64,000 nucleotides of DNA from F23-D06 sp045132055 (GCA_045132055.1 JBGURP010000039.1:1-64000); one strand, 5' to 3'; positions 40,248 to 48,775 are shown, numbered from the stretch's first letter. Made by a program: numbers and translations. Notes: generated by a model from the letters alone, not told the origin.

Positions 40248-40862
40248 CTATTTTGCGCCGATGATTCCATCAATGACATGCAGCACATGGTCTATTTTGT
40301 CCTCGAAGCAGAGCTCGGCGTTGATGACGTGCAGCACAGGATGCCCTTTCCATGCGGCGATGAGATTGTCATCTACCACACGGGCCAGCTCCAGCGATTC
40401 GGAGCGGCAGTTGTTGTTCTGGCGCGTATAAAACTGTTCGGCGCCTTTGGCGGCGGTGCAGATGTGCAGCACGGCCTCGTAGCGTTTGTCTCGCAGGCTC
40501 TCAGTGGTCTCTCCCACAGCGTCCATCACGTGCTGCCAAGCGGCAGGTTCCATGTATGCTGCTGTGTCCATCGTGCCCCGGTCGCACACCATTAGGGCTG
40601 GCTTGTCGCCCGCAGCGGCAATTCGCGTCATACAATCCTCCATGACCATCTGGAACCGCAGCTTGTTGGATTCAGTCGTGAAGGAGATGTCCGCATCCTT
40701 GGTCAGGAAGTCAGCGCCTGCCTCAATGAAGAGCGTAGCGGACTCGGGCAGCGTGAACACTGCGTAACCCAGGTTGGAGTATTTGTTTTGTATCCGTTTG
40801 AGAATGGTGGATTTGCCGGCGCAAGGGCCGCCAGTCAGGACAATTCGGGTGATTTTTGGCAT
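40248..40862 (-). CDS. AAA_28-type P-loop NTPase
   Basis: This 204-residue cytoplasmic protein has the P-loop LTGGPCAGKSTILKRI (Walker A at about 11-19) and FTLPESATLFIEAGADF. A Walker-B-like ALMVCDRGTMDTAAYM follows near 88-103, with RYEAVLHICTAAKGAEQFYT. This matches the AAA_28 group, related to nucleotide and NadR-type kinases; the substrate is unknown. It is divergent from smpB, with the two -7 elements 55 bases apart. Confidence 0.8.
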   Translation of the reverse strand: MPKITRIVLTGGPCAGKSTILKRIQNKYSNLGYAVFTLPESATLFIEAGADFLTKDADISFTTESNKLRFQMVMEDCMTRIAAAGDKPALMVCDRGTMDTAAYMEPAAWQHVMDAVGETTESLRDKRYEAVLHICTAAKGAEQFYTRQNNNCRSESLELARVVDDNLIAAWKGHPVLHVINAELCFEDKIDHVLHVIDGIIGAK

Positions 40863-40888
40863 AACAGGGAGGCTTCAAAAGAATGGAG

Positions 40889-40896
40889 CAAAAGTA
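40889..40896 (-). promoter_or_regulatory. -7 promoter element for the AAA_28 gene
   Basis: TACTTTTG on the minus strand lies 26 bases before the start at 40862. Confidence 0.62.
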
Positions 40897-40951
40897 CATA
40901 ATATTTCCCAATTCTGCACGCCGTCAGGCAACAAACTTATCGCATTTTTTG

Positions 40952-40959
40952 TACTTTTG
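40952..40959 (+). promoter_or_regulatory. -7 promoter element for smpB
   Basis: TACTTTTG lies only 15 bases before the smpB ATG, so the leader would be very short. It excludes in-frame starts further upstream. Confidence 0.65.
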
Positions 40960-40974
40960 CACACCTTTGAAGTT

Positions 40975-41436
40975 ATGAGCAAGAACACGAAACCCTCACA
41001 GATCGAAATCAAGAACAGAAAGGCTGATTATCAGTACTTTCTGCTTAGCTCATATACCGCCGGTATCGTGCTCACAGGCACGGAAATCAAGTCGATACGT
41101 GCGGGAAAGGCCAACATTACGGATGCGTATTGTTCGTTTATCCAGAACGAGTTATGGGTGCACAACATGCACATCAGCGAGTATGCGAACGGCAGCTACA
41201 ACAACCACCAGCCCAAGCGCGACCGCAAGTTGCTGCTCACCAAGAAGGAGATGCGCAAGCTGCTGAGCAAACTCAACGAGCGCGGCTTCACCATCGTGCC
41301 TACACTGCTGTGGATCAACGAGAACGGCTACGCCAAACTGGACATTTCCCTGGCCAAGGGCAAGAAATTATATGACAAACGCGAAAGCATCAAGGAGAAA
41401 GATGAGCGTCGCAGAAAACAAATGGAGGACGAATAA
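40975..41436 (+). CDS. smpB: SsrA-binding protein SmpB
   Basis: This 153-residue partner of tmRNA rescues stalled ribosomes. Motifs are EIKNRKADYQYFLLSSYTAG, IVLTGTEIKSIRAGKANITD, NNHQPKRDRKLLLTKKEMRK and the basic C-terminal tail (KKLYDKRESIKEKDERRRKQ). Length is typical. The ATG at 40975 follows the -7 element. Its stop codon shares one base with the MerR-family gene start. Confidence 0.97.
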   Translation: MSKNTKPSQIEIKNRKADYQYFLLSSYTAGIVLTGTEIKSIRAGKANITDAYCSFIQNELWVHNMHISEYANGSYNNHQPKRDRKLLLTKKEMRKLLSKLNERGFTIVPTLLWINENGYAKLDISLAKGKKLYDKRESIKEKDERRRKQMEDE

Positions 41437-41810
41437 TGAATGAAGAAATGATGGACAGCGGCTACATGCCCCTTCCCGAATCGTTTGATTCCAAGGAAAA
41501 GATCTATTACAGCATGGGCGAGACCTGTGAAATTTTCAATCTGCCCGCCTCCACACTCCGCTTTTGGGAGAAAGAATTCGATGTGCTGAAGCCGCGCAAG
41601 AACAAAAAGGGCGACCGTTTCTTCTCCAAGAACGACATATCCCTGATTCGCACTATCCATTACCTTACCAAGGTGAAGGGCTACACGTTGCAAGGGGCTC
41701 GCGATGCCATCAAGGGCAACCTCATCAAGGAGGCAGACAACGCTTCCATCATTGCATCCCTGACTGAAATCAAAGAGATGCTGCTGAGCATCAAGAAAGA
41801 ATTGGATTAA
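41436..41810 (+). CDS. MerR-family transcriptional regulator
   Basis: This 124-residue protein carries a winged helix of the MerR type at about 24-95: IYYSMGETCEIFNLPASTLR, FWEKEFDVLKPRKNKKGDR and FFSKNDISLIRTIHYLTKVK, then the dimer helix LIKEADNASIIASLTEIKEM. No C-terminal metal or drug-binding domain follows, so it is a minimal MerR-like repressor or activator. It starts at the last base of smpB, which suggests cotranscription. It converges on rdgB. Confidence 0.9.
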   Translation: MNEEMMDSGYMPLPESFDSKEKIYYSMGETCEIFNLPASTLRFWEKEFDVLKPRKNKKGDRFFSKNDISLIRTIHYLTKVKGYTLQGARDAIKGNLIKEADNASIIASLTEIKEMLLSIKKELD

Positions 41811-41834
41811 AGGGAAATCCCTGGATTCTTCGGA

Positions 41835-42407
41835 TTATTTTTGCAGGAACGCGATGAGTTTCTGCATGGCACGTCCGCGGTGACTGATGCTATTTTTCTC
41901 ATCTTCACTCATTTCCGCGAAGGTTTGGTTGTAGCCGTCGGGCATGAAAACCGGATCGTAGCCAAAACCTGCCGTGCCGCGCGGCGTCTCGATGATGGTG
42001 CCATCTACACGGCCTTCGAACAGGTGCGTTTCGCCATCCATAATCAAGGCCACTACCGTTTTGAAACAGGCTCTGCGGTTGGTCATTCCTTGCATCTCTT
42101 GCAGCACTTTGTTCACGTTGTCCTGATAGGAGCAATGCTCGCCAGCGTAGCGGGCAGAATAGACCCCCGGACGGCCATCCAGCGCCTCTATCTCAAGGCC
42201 TGTGTCATCCGCGAAGCAGGCCGTGTGGTAATGATCCACCACATATTGGGCCTTCTGCAGGGCGTTGCCTTGCAGCGTGTCGGCAGTCTCCGGAATCTCT
42301 TCCTCGCAGCCGAGGTCGTGCAAGTTCTTCAAAGTCCATTTGTCGCCCAGAATGGCGCGCGCCTCTTGGGTCTTGTGCTGATTGTGTGTTGCGAAAATGA
42401 TGTCCAT
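41835..42407 (-). CDS. rdgB: non-canonical purine NTP pyrophosphatase (RdgB/HAM1)
   Basis: This 190-residue house-cleaning enzyme hydrolyses ITP, dITP and XTP to monophosphates. Motifs are IFATHNQHKTQEARAILG, CFADDTGLEIEALDGRPGVY with the catalytic acids, GTAGFGYDPVFMPDGYNQTF and SHRGRAMQKLIAFL. The start at 42407 is used, since the extra upstream residues do not match the family. It follows rpmF by 72 bases in the same direction. Confidence 0.95.
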   Translation of the reverse strand: MDIIFATHNQHKTQEARAILGDKWTLKNLHDLGCEEEIPETADTLQGNALQKAQYVVDHYHTACFADDTGLEIEALDGRPGVYSARYAGEHCSYQDNVNKVLQEMQGMTNRRACFKTVVALIMDGETHLFEGRVDGTIIETPRGTAGFGYDPVFMPDGYNQTFAEMSEDEKNSISHRGRAMQKLIAFLQK

Positions 42408-42479
42408 ACTATAAACAGAAAAAGATGGCATAATTGCTTATGTCATCTAACCTTAAGTAAAAAAATAGCAGGGGTGTGC

Positions 42480-42668
42480 TTACTGGGCAGCACCGCTGAC
42501 TTCGATGGCTTGTTTACCTCTGTAGTAACCGCATTCCGGACAAATACGATGTGTCAGGATGGGAGCACCACAATGGCTGCAAGTCGTCAACTGAGGAGCT
42601 GTGATGAAATCATGAGCTCTTCTCTTATCTCTTCTCATTGCTGAGTGTCTTCTTTTAGGATTTGGCAT
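42480..42668 (-). CDS. rpmF: 50S ribosomal protein L32
   Basis: This 62-residue ribosomal protein begins MPNPKRRHSAMRRDKRRAHD and has four zinc-binding cysteines in CSHCG and CPECG followed by YYRGKQAI. It lies 22 bases downstream of the YceD gene, a classical pairing. In many bacteria fabH or plsX follows; here rdgB does. Confidence 0.97.
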   Translation of the reverse strand: MPNPKRRHSAMRRDKRRAHDFITAPQLTTCSHCGAPILTHRICPECGYYRGKQAIEVSGAAQ

Positions 42669-42690
42669 AATATCTAAATTTTATAGTTTT

Positions 42691-43245
42691 TTAATCTAAT
42701 TTCAGGTTCTTCAACGCTTCCCATCTCGGATCCATTTCTTTTTCTTTCTCAGCCTTGGCTTTCTCCATCTCCTCCAACTTGTGCATCACCTCAGGATCGC
42801 AGGTCGGATTGCCGTTCTCATCATCCTCATGCACAATGCGATGCGGCAACTCTAGGAAGATGGACTCATAGACGTAGTGGAAGATGTCCAGCTCGTAGGT
42901 ATTCTCGTCCATCACCCAGATGTCGTCATCATCATCATTCTCTCCTTCTTCCACGCTGGGCACGAGCTTCACAATCAGGCGCGTGTCAAAATCCATCGGG
43001 ATGGTGACGGGCAGCAGACAACGGTCGCATGGGGCAATCACCTCACCCTCGAAATGGCAGTTCAAAACCACCAATTTCTCAGTTTTCTCCATCTCAACCC
43101 GCAAATGCAAATCGCCGTCGCGTACGTCGGAGATTTCAGCCAACTCAAAGAACTCTTTCTTGCATTCTATTGAATAACAATATGTTCCGTCTTCAACTCC
43201 GGATAGCCGAAGCTTAAATTGTTCCTTTAAGTCCTTTATATCCAT
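42691..43245 (-). CDS. YceD-family (DUF177) protein
   Basis: This 184-residue protein has the DUF177 core with LVVLNCHFEGEVIAPCDRCL (CDRC motif near 78-82), LPVTIPMDFDTRLIVKLVPS and DIFHYVYESIFLELPHRIVH, ending in NPTCDPEVMHKLEEMEKAK. YceD proteins help 23S rRNA accumulation and are nearly always encoded before rpmF, as here. The start at 43245 is consistent with the -7 element at 43265-43272. A highly acidic segment (EEGENDDDDDIWVMDENTYE) is typical. Confidence 0.93.
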   Translation of the reverse strand: MDIKDLKEQFKLRLSGVEDGTYCYSIECKKEFFELAEISDVRDGDLHLRVEMEKTEKLVVLNCHFEGEVIAPCDRCLLPVTIPMDFDTRLIVKLVPSVEEGENDDDDDIWVMDENTYELDIFHYVYESIFLELPHRIVHEDDENGNPTCDPEVMHKLEEMEKAKAEKEKEMDPRWEALKNLKLD

Positions 43246-43264
43246 CGTTTGAAATTTTGGGCTG

Positions 43265-43272
43265 CAAATATA
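43265..43272 (-). promoter_or_regulatory. -7 promoter element for yceD-rpmF-rdgB
   Basis: TATATTTG on the minus strand lies 19 bases before the start at 43245. Confidence 0.65.
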
Positions 43273-43395
43273 TGATTTTTTTAATATCAAAACTTTATAT
43301 CCAACATATTTATTTTCACCATAGAACAGTGTCTATTTTTTTCGTAACATTTTGTGCCGAAAACACGACATACACTATGTAGTACATATTTTTAT

Positions 43396-43403
43396 TAATT
43401 TTG
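43396..43403 (+). promoter_or_regulatory. -7 promoter element for the CUB/PKD protein
   Basis: TAATTTTG lies 24 bases before the ATG at 43428. A TTG start at 43401 overlaps it and is excluded. Confidence 0.65.
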
Positions 43404-43427
43404 CAAACGACAATAATCTCTTGCATT

Positions 43428-46250
43428 ATGAAAAGATATTTACTTTTATTTTTCATATTGTGTGTCAGTGCAATGGCTTTAAGAGCTCAGACCACTATTC
43501 TGATGGGCTCACAGGCTTCCGTGACCAATTGTAACTTGCTGATTTATGATGACGGGGGCCTCACTGGCAATTACGCGCCCAATGTCAACGAGACGCTCAC
43601 CATCTTGTCCAACGACCCCAACAACGGCTGTGTCATGGTGGAAATCACCGATCTGGATATTGATGTTTCCGACACCTTGACCATTTACGACGGTGTGGGT
43701 GTCACCGGACCGGTGCTGCATAAGATCAACAATGACAACTACGATCCGACGGGCACGTTTCGCTATGCTGCCACCATACAGAATTCCACGGGTGCCATCA
43801 CGTTGCAGTTCACTTCCGACGGCGCCGGCGAGGGCACGGGATTCGAAATCCGTACCAGCTGCATCGCGCCGTGTCAGCGCATCACGCTTCATATCGACTC
43901 CGCAAACTGCTCGCACTTGCCTCATATCAATCCCGAAGATGGATACTATTATGTGGATATTTGCCCGTACGACACCTTCCATTTCAGCGTGTATGGCGAG
44001 TATCCGGACAATAACTTCAGCTATCATCAGGCCGACAACACTACGACTTTCCTTTGGGATTTCGATTTGGAAGAGCTAGACAGCATTGGCGGCAATTCCG
44101 TGGATTACTATTTCACCCCCGGCAGAGGCTATGATGTCTCTATCAGTGCCGCCGACCAGTCGCAGTGCCTGTCGCTGATTCCCATCACCTTTCGCGTGCG
44201 CACCTCCAAGAACCCGATACGAGATGTGGGCACGTTGCCGCCCATCTGCACGGGCCAGCAATTGGACCTGAGTGTGGGCTATGACCAGATTTCGAGCCTG
44301 CAGCTGGATTCAGTTGGCAGCGAGCAGATCACCTCTCTCGGAGTTACCGACACAGTCTTCTTGCCCGATGGCATCAGTTGTCCGCCCTACGGCTACTATT
44401 ATCGTTCCTACGTCAACTTCACCTCCTTCGCGCCTACGGCCACCATCACCAGCGCCAACGACATCCTTTTTGTGCGCATCAAGATGGAGCATTCGGCTAT
44501 TGAGGATATCCGTATCAAGCTGTTTTGCCCCAATGGCAGCTCGTGCCGCATCGTGCCCGACTATCAGAACGACGGGTGGGGTGGTATTTCCCACTATTTC
44601 AGAACCAATCTGGGGCGCGCCAACCGCTTGCAGGAGGTTACCAGCTGCAATCCGGCACAGAACCCCATGGGTGAGGCTTGGAACTATGTCTGGTCCAACA
44701 ACACCACGCTGGGCTACCAGTACGCTGGCGGAACCTACGGCTATTGCTATGAGCCTGCCAATATCCACTACATCTATAACCCCATGTGGGACGATGGCAC
44801 CAGTTCCTACGTGATCGACTCCAGCAATGTGGCCAACATGACGCAGATTTATCACCCCAACCAGAGCTTTGCGGGCATGGTGGGCTGTCCGCTGAATGGC
44901 AGCTGGTACATCGAGATTCAGGATCTCTGGACTAACGACAACGGATATTTGCACGAGTGGGAGATTGCGTTGGACCCGCACCTGTTGCCTCAGAACTGGT
45001 CGTATGCGGTGCACGTGGACACCACCTATCTGGTGGGTCCTGGCGCTAGCAGCATGTACATCGTTCCGGAAGAGTCCGGCGACATTAACTACACTGCTGT
45101 TGTGGTAGATGATTTTGGTTGCGCCTACGACACTGTGGTGCCGCTACACGTGGTGCAGTCGCCCAAGCCCGAGCTGGGCGAGGATTTCAATGTCTGCTAC
45201 GGCGACCGTGCCCTGATTGCCAGCAACTACTATGAGCCCAACACCACCTACGCGTGGAACACGGGCGATGATACCCCCGACATCCAGGTGGCCTCGGCGG
45301 GCACCTATACCGTTTTCATAGCCACCGCGGACAGTGCCAACAACCTGACTTGCTACGGCAGCGACACCATTCATCTGGGCGTGGTCCCAGTGCCTCATGC
45401 GGACTTCCGACTTGGGGACAGCACAGGCTGCGCACCCGCCACCGTGCGACTGTTTGACCAAACCACCGAGGAAAATCCTGGTTATCAGTACGAATGGATG
45501 ATTTTGCGAGAGGATGGCACGCTGGCATACGCATCGCCCAATAAAAACCCTGTGATTACCATTGAGGAACCGGGTACTTACACGGTGTTCCTGCGGGTGC
45601 ATACGCCCGAAGGCTGCTACGACTCTCTTTTCAAATGGAATTGTCTGCATATTTACCACCAACCCATAGCAGAGTTTGCCTCTGAGCCTGAACACTCCAT
45701 GTATAATGAAAGCAACGGTCTCATCCATTTCCACAATTATGCAGATTCCACCTTTGTGGGAAGTGGCGACATTATCCTCCGTTGGGATTTCGGTGATGGA
45801 AGTTCTGACACGGCGGCCTTCTCTCCCGATCACACCTACGCCTCCTGGGGCGATTATGATGTCACCCTGAGCCTTATCAGCAGTTTCGGGTGCTCCAGCA
45901 GCATCACGCACACGGTGGTGATAGAGGACGATCTCGTGTTTCCGAATGTCATCACGCCCAACGGCGATGGCTCCAACGATTGCTTTGCCATCCAGAATCT
46001 GAATGTCAGCTACAATCCCGAAGATCCTGACGAGTATCGTTCCAATGAACTTTACATCTACGACCGCTGGGGCAAAATGGTCTATCATGCCAAGAACTAT
46101 GACACCTATGCGGTTAACGGGGAAATTGTCAGAGGAACGCAGTATTTCGACGCATCCCAGCTCAGTGACGGCGTGTACTACTTTACATTTTACTATAAAG
46201 GAAAAGTGAAAACCATTGATTATCACGGTTCTATCACGGTGATAAGATAG
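43428..46250 (+). CDS. T9SS type B substrate with CUB, P-domain-like and PKD modules
   Basis: This 940-residue protein has a signal peptide (MKRYLLLFFILCVSAMALRA). Residues about 35-140 form a CUB-like domain (NNGCVMVEITDLDIDVSDTL; YDGVGVTGPVLHKINNDN). About 290-520 resembles a proprotein-convertase P-domain, ending NGSWYIEIQDLWTNDNGYLH. Ig/PKD-like modules follow (VPVPHADFRLGDSTGCAPAT; DIILRWDFGDGSSDTAAFSP). The C-terminal CHU_C sorting domain runs from about 855 (NVITPNGDGSNDCFAIQNLN) to YHGSITVIR. It is a surface-exposed or secreted adhesin-like protein with no peptidase domain, and is transcribed alone. Confidence 0.85.
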   Translation: MKRYLLLFFILCVSAMALRAQTTILMGSQASVTNCNLLIYDDGGLTGNYAPNVNETLTILSNDPNNGCVMVEITDLDIDVSDTLTIYDGVGVTGPVLHKINNDNYDPTGTFRYAATIQNSTGAITLQFTSDGAGEGTGFEIRTSCIAPCQRITLHIDSANCSHLPHINPEDGYYYVDICPYDTFHFSVYGEYPDNNFSYHQADNTTTFLWDFDLEELDSIGGNSVDYYFTPGRGYDVSISAADQSQCLSLIPITFRVRTSKNPIRDVGTLPPICTGQQLDLSVGYDQISSLQLDSVGSEQITSLGVTDTVFLPDGISCPPYGYYYRSYVNFTSFAPTATITSANDILFVRIKMEHSAIEDIRIKLFCPNGSSCRIVPDYQNDGWGGISHYFRTNLGRANRLQEVTSCNPAQNPMGEAWNYVWSNNTTLGYQYAGGTYGYCYEPANIHYIYNPMWDDGTSSYVIDSSNVANMTQIYHPNQSFAGMVGCPLNGSWYIEIQDLWTNDNGYLHEWEIALDPHLLPQNWSYAVHVDTTYLVGPGASSMYIVPEESGDINYTAVVVDDFGCAYDTVVPLHVVQSPKPELGEDFNVCYGDRALIASNYYEPNTTYAWNTGDDTPDIQVASAGTYTVFIATADSANNLTCYGSDTIHLGVVPVPHADFRLGDSTGCAPATVRLFDQTTEENPGYQYEWMILREDGTLAYASPNKNPVITIEEPGTYTVFLRVHTPEGCYDSLFKWNCLHIYHQPIAEFASEPEHSMYNESNGLIHFHNYADSTFVGSGDIILRWDFGDGSSDTAAFSPDHTYASWGDYDVTLSLISSFGCSSSITHTVVIEDDLVFPNVITPNGDGSNDCFAIQNLNVSYNPEDPDEYRSNELYIYDRWGKMVYHAKNYDTYAVNGEIVRGTQYFDASQLSDGVYYFTFYYKGKVKTIDYHGSITVIR

Positions 46251-46277
46251 CTGGCACCCATTGTAATTCCTTTTTTG

Positions 46278-46285
46278 TATTTTTG
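46278..46285 (+). promoter_or_regulatory. -7 promoter element for the GtrA-family gene
   Basis: TATTTTTG lies 19 bases before the ATG at 46305 and precludes starting earlier. Confidence 0.65.
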
Positions 46286-46304
46286 CCGCTCACAAATTTA
46301 TGAG

Positions 46305-46802
46305 ATGATAGAGAAACTGAAGATACTCATTGCTAAGATATTTACACCTCAATTCATCAGGTTTATCCTTACGGCCATCCTGAATACGCTCTTCGGGCTG
46401 TTCGTAAATTATCTGTTTCTCTATATTTTCGAGCATCTGCTCAAGGTGCCTCATGCTTACGTGGTATCCAACTTTTTGGCTACCATCGTCAGCATCCTGT
46501 TCAATTTCAAGACATACGGCATACTCGTCTTCAAGAACAAGAACAACAAGCTGCTCTTCCGCTTTTTGATGGTCACTTCGTTCACCTATTTACTGAACAT
46601 CGGCGGCATTGGCCTGTTGGAATATTTTGGCAGTCACAATAACTACTTGAATCTCACGCTGATGGCTATTCCAGTCGGCGTTCTGAACTACATTCTGAAC
46701 AAGCATTTCGTCTATACGGACCGCGCCAAGAGATGGCACTGGTTGTGCTTGGTTGGGGTGCTGCTGCTTGAGCTGGTGATCTTCCTGGTGGTGAAATACT
46801 AA
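46305..46802 (+). CDS. GtrA-family membrane protein
   Basis: This 165-residue protein has four transmembrane helices: FIRFILTAILNTLFGLFVNY, then HAYVVSNFLATIVSILFNFK, LFRFLMVTSFTYLLNIGGIG and the final LCLVGVLLLELVIFLVVKY. GtrA proteins are proposed to move lipid-linked glucosyl donors across the membrane for surface polysaccharide modification. No glycosyltransferase is adjacent. Its 3' end converges on ispE with three bases between the stops. Confidence 0.85.
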   Translation: MIEKLKILIAKIFTPQFIRFILTAILNTLFGLFVNYLFLYIFEHLLKVPHAYVVSNFLATIVSILFNFKTYGILVFKNKNNKLLFRFLMVTSFTYLLNIGGIGLLEYFGSHNNYLNLTLMAIPVGVLNYILNKHFVYTDRAKRWHWLCLVGVLLLELVIFLVVKY

Positions 46803-46805
46803 ATC

Positions 46806-47570
46806 TTATTTCGGAAAGATGCCGAACACGGCCGAGCCGCTGCCCGACATGGCGGCGTAGAGGGCTCCCTGCTCGTAAAAGTGCTGTTTGATTTCCGCAA
46901 TCTGAGGGTGGATTTTGAAAACACTCTCCTCAAAATCATTGTACAGATAGTTTTTCCATTCGTGCACGGGCACGTTGCGTACCACGTCGGCGAAATTGAG
47001 GTCCGACTCGTGCGGATGCACGCCGGCGTAGGCTTCGCGCGTGGAGACGGAAACCTCCGGTTTTACGATTCTGATGTCGTACATGGATAGATCCAGTTCG
47101 ATGGACGTCATGATTTCGCCGCGGCCAGTAGCATATACGGGGGTGTTGTCAATGAAAAAGGGAACGTCGCTGCCTAGTTGCGCGGCATATTGCTTCAGGG
47201 TAGGGGTGTTAACGGGCAGATGGAAGTGTTGGGCCAGCAGTTTGAGCGTGAAGGCCGCGTCGGCGGAGCCCCCGCCCAGACCCGCGCCCGTGGGAATGTG
47301 CTTGTCCAAGGCCAATCGCACGCCATGGATGCCGTAGTCGCGCTGTAGCAGGCGGAAGGCCTTGACGCAGAGGTTGTCCTCCTGCGCTCCCAAATCCTGG
47401 GCGCTATCACACACGAACTCAAAATCCTGCGGTATGTCTTCCAATGTGATCTGATCAGTGAAAAAATCCACCGGGTAGAACAAGGTTTGCAGGTCATGGT
47501 ATCCGTCCGCGCGTTTGCGGATGATATTCAGGCCGAGGTTGATTTTGCAATTGACGGTTTGGGAAATCAT
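46806..47570 (-). CDS. ispE: 4-diphosphocytidyl-2-C-methyl-D-erythritol kinase
   Basis: This 254-residue GHMP kinase phosphorylates CDP-methylerythritol in the MEP pathway for isoprenoids. Motifs are CKINLGLNIIRKRADGYHDL near 8-27, HIPTGAGLGGGSADAAFTLK near 90-109 (ATP loop) and AAMSGSGSAVFGIFPK at the C-terminus. It is slightly shorter than the E. coli enzyme. It is transcribed towards gtrA. The palindrome at 47591-47618 lies upstream of its start. Confidence 0.94.
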   Translation of the reverse strand: MISQTVNCKINLGLNIIRKRADGYHDLQTLFYPVDFFTDQITLEDIPQDFEFVCDSAQDLGAQEDNLCVKAFRLLQRDYGIHGVRLALDKHIPTGAGLGGGSADAAFTLKLLAQHFHLPVNTPTLKQYAAQLGSDVPFFIDNTPVYATGRGEIMTSIELDLSMYDIRIVKPEVSVSTREAYAGVHPHESDLNFADVVRNVPVHEWKNYLYNDFEESVFKIHPQIAEIKQHFYEQGALYAAMSGSGSAVFGIFPK

Positions 47571-47578
47571 TGTGCGAT

Positions 47579-47586
47579 TATTTTTG
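47579..47586 (+). promoter_or_regulatory. orphan plus-strand -7 element, antisense to yitT
   Basis: TATTTTTG lies on the plus strand just before the palindrome 47591-47618 and reads towards the 3' end of the minus-strand yitT. No plus-strand gene follows for about 1 kb, so it may be a chance match or the promoter of a small RNA. Confidence 0.3.
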
Positions 47587-47590
47587 TGCC

Positions 47591-47618
47591 GTAGAGACGT
47601 GCCATGGCGCGTCTCTAC
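47591..47618. repeat. 28-base near-perfect palindrome, second copy of the GTAGAGACG family
   Basis: The halves gtagagacgtgcca and tggcgcgtctctac match at 13 of 14 positions when reverse complemented. The outer arm gtagagacg is shared with the palindrome at 10635-10660 while the centre differs. Confidence 0.75.
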
Positions 47619-47639
47619 AAATGGGCGATTCGGGTAATA

Positions 47640-48503
47640 TTACAATTTCAACGTGTCGAAATTTTTGCCGAACACGCTGGATGTTTTGGTGATGGTGACG
47701 AATGCGGTATTGTCAATCTCTTTGATGATGCGGGTTACGCGCACCTTGTCGGCGCGGTGGGCAATGATCAGGAGCACGTCGCTCTCCTGGCGGTTGTAGG
47801 AGCCGTAGCCTTTCAGGAAGGTGGCCCCGCGGTGCAGTTCCTGGTTGATGCGGCGCGAGATTTCCTCGTTCTTTTTGGAGAAGACCATGAACTGGTAGGT
47901 CTGGTGGAAACCGTCGATCACCGTGTCGGCCACCAGCATGCCCACGAAGAGTACCACGAAGCTATAGACCAGTTTCTGCACATCGTGGAGGATGAAAAAC
48001 GAGGAACCTACGATGATAAGGTTGCACATCATGTTGACTTTCCCGTAGGAGATGTTGCGGTATTTGCCCACCATGAGGGCGACGATGTCGAGTCCGCCGG
48101 TGTTGCCGCCCCAGTTGATGGAGATGCCGGCGCCTAATGCACCTAGCGAGGCACCGATGATGACGCTCATGAACATGTCATCGACGATGGGTTTGGTGAA
48201 GATGCGCTGGCCGATGTAGAAGAACACGGAGATGATGATGGTGCAGATCAGGGAATTGATACAGAATTTTGGACCGAGAATCTTCCAGGCGATGGCGATG
48301 AGGATGGCGTTCAACACAAAAGTGGTGACACCGATGGGGATTTTGGTGGCGAAGTAGAGGATGGAGGCGATACCGGCCACGCCGCCGCCCGTCACCTCGA
48401 ACGGAGTCATGAATGCGGACCATCCCAAGACAAAAATTGCCAAACCGATGGTGATGAAAAAGTAGTTTTTGATCTCGGTGAAAACCTTCTTGCGGGTGAT
48501 CAT
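47640..48503 (-). CDS. YitT-family membrane protein (DUF161/DUF2179)
   Basis: This 287-residue protein has an N-terminal half with about five transmembrane helices (YFFITIGLAIFVLGWSAFMT; TGGGVAGIASILYFATKIPI; MSVIIGASLGALGAGISINW). A cytoplasmic C-terminal DUF2179 domain follows (EISRRINQELHRGATFLKGY; VLLIIAHRADKVRVTRIIKE). YitT proteins are widespread and uncharacterised; a transporter role is suspected. The start at 48503 is chosen because it begins the conserved KKVFTEIKNYFF, and the -7 element lies at 48573-48580. Confidence 0.88.
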   Translation of the reverse strand: MITRKKVFTEIKNYFFITIGLAIFVLGWSAFMTPFEVTGGGVAGIASILYFATKIPIGVTTFVLNAILIAIAWKILGPKFCINSLICTIIISVFFYIGQRIFTKPIVDDMFMSVIIGASLGALGAGISINWGGNTGGLDIVALMVGKYRNISYGKVNMMCNLIIVGSSFFILHDVQKLVYSFVVLFVGMLVADTVIDGFHQTYQFMVFSKKNEEISRRINQELHRGATFLKGYGSYNRQESDVLLIIAHRADKVRVTRIIKEIDNTAFVTITKTSSVFGKNFDTLKL

Positions 48504-48572
48504 AACGGTTGAGGTTTTTATATTATCCTGATTTAAAAGCAATTGCAAGAAAGCAAAGGCTGTATTTTTTTG

Positions 48573-48580
48573 CAAAAATA
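48573..48580 (-). promoter_or_regulatory. -7 promoter element for yitT
   Basis: TATTTTTG on the minus strand lies 69 bases before the start at 48503. An in-frame start at 48593 would be upstream of it. Confidence 0.6.
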
Positions 48581-48620
48581 ATTTTTTTTTCAAAAGTATT
48601 GAGGCATATTAAAAAAAATG

Positions 48621-48628
48621 TATTTTTG
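48621..48628 (+). promoter_or_regulatory. -7 promoter element for tRNA-Asn
   Basis: TATTTTTG lies 29 bases before the tRNA 5' end and is divergent from the yitT element. Confidence 0.65.
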
Positions 48629-48657
48629 CAGCCGTTAACAACAACAGTTAACCATCC

Positions 48658-48731
48658 GCTTCCTTAGCTCAGTTGGTTAGAGCATCTGACTGTTAATCAG
48701 AGGGTCCAAGGTTCAAGTCCTTGAGGGAGCG
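48658..48731 (+). tRNA. trnN: tRNA-Asn (anticodon GTT)
   Basis: Cloverleaf with acceptor GCTTCCT/AGGGAGC (including a G-T pair), D-arm AGCTCAGTTGGTTAGAGC, anticodon stem CTGA/TCAG with loop CTGTTAA reading GTT, and T-arm CAAGGTTCAAGTCCTTG. The discriminator is G and CCA is not encoded, unlike the tuf-linked tRNAs. It is a single-gene unit with its own promoter and terminator. Confidence 0.95.
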
Positions 48732-48738
48732 CAAAACG

Positions 48739-48775
48739 AAAGCACCGATTCTACAAAGAGTTGGTGCTTTTTTTT
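48739..48775 (+). terminator. intrinsic terminator after tRNA-Asn
   Basis: The arms aaagcacc and ggtgcttt (48739-48746 and 48763-48770) with a 16-base loop are followed by five more T residues. Confidence 0.8.

Noticed and set aside
41811..41822. Small hairpin aggga/tccct between merR and rdgB
   Set aside because: Only five base pairs, no T-run, too weak to call a terminator.
45144..46226. 360-codon minus-strand frame opposite the CUB/PKD protein
   Set aside because: No motif, no promoter, and fully contained in a gene with a CHU_C domain.
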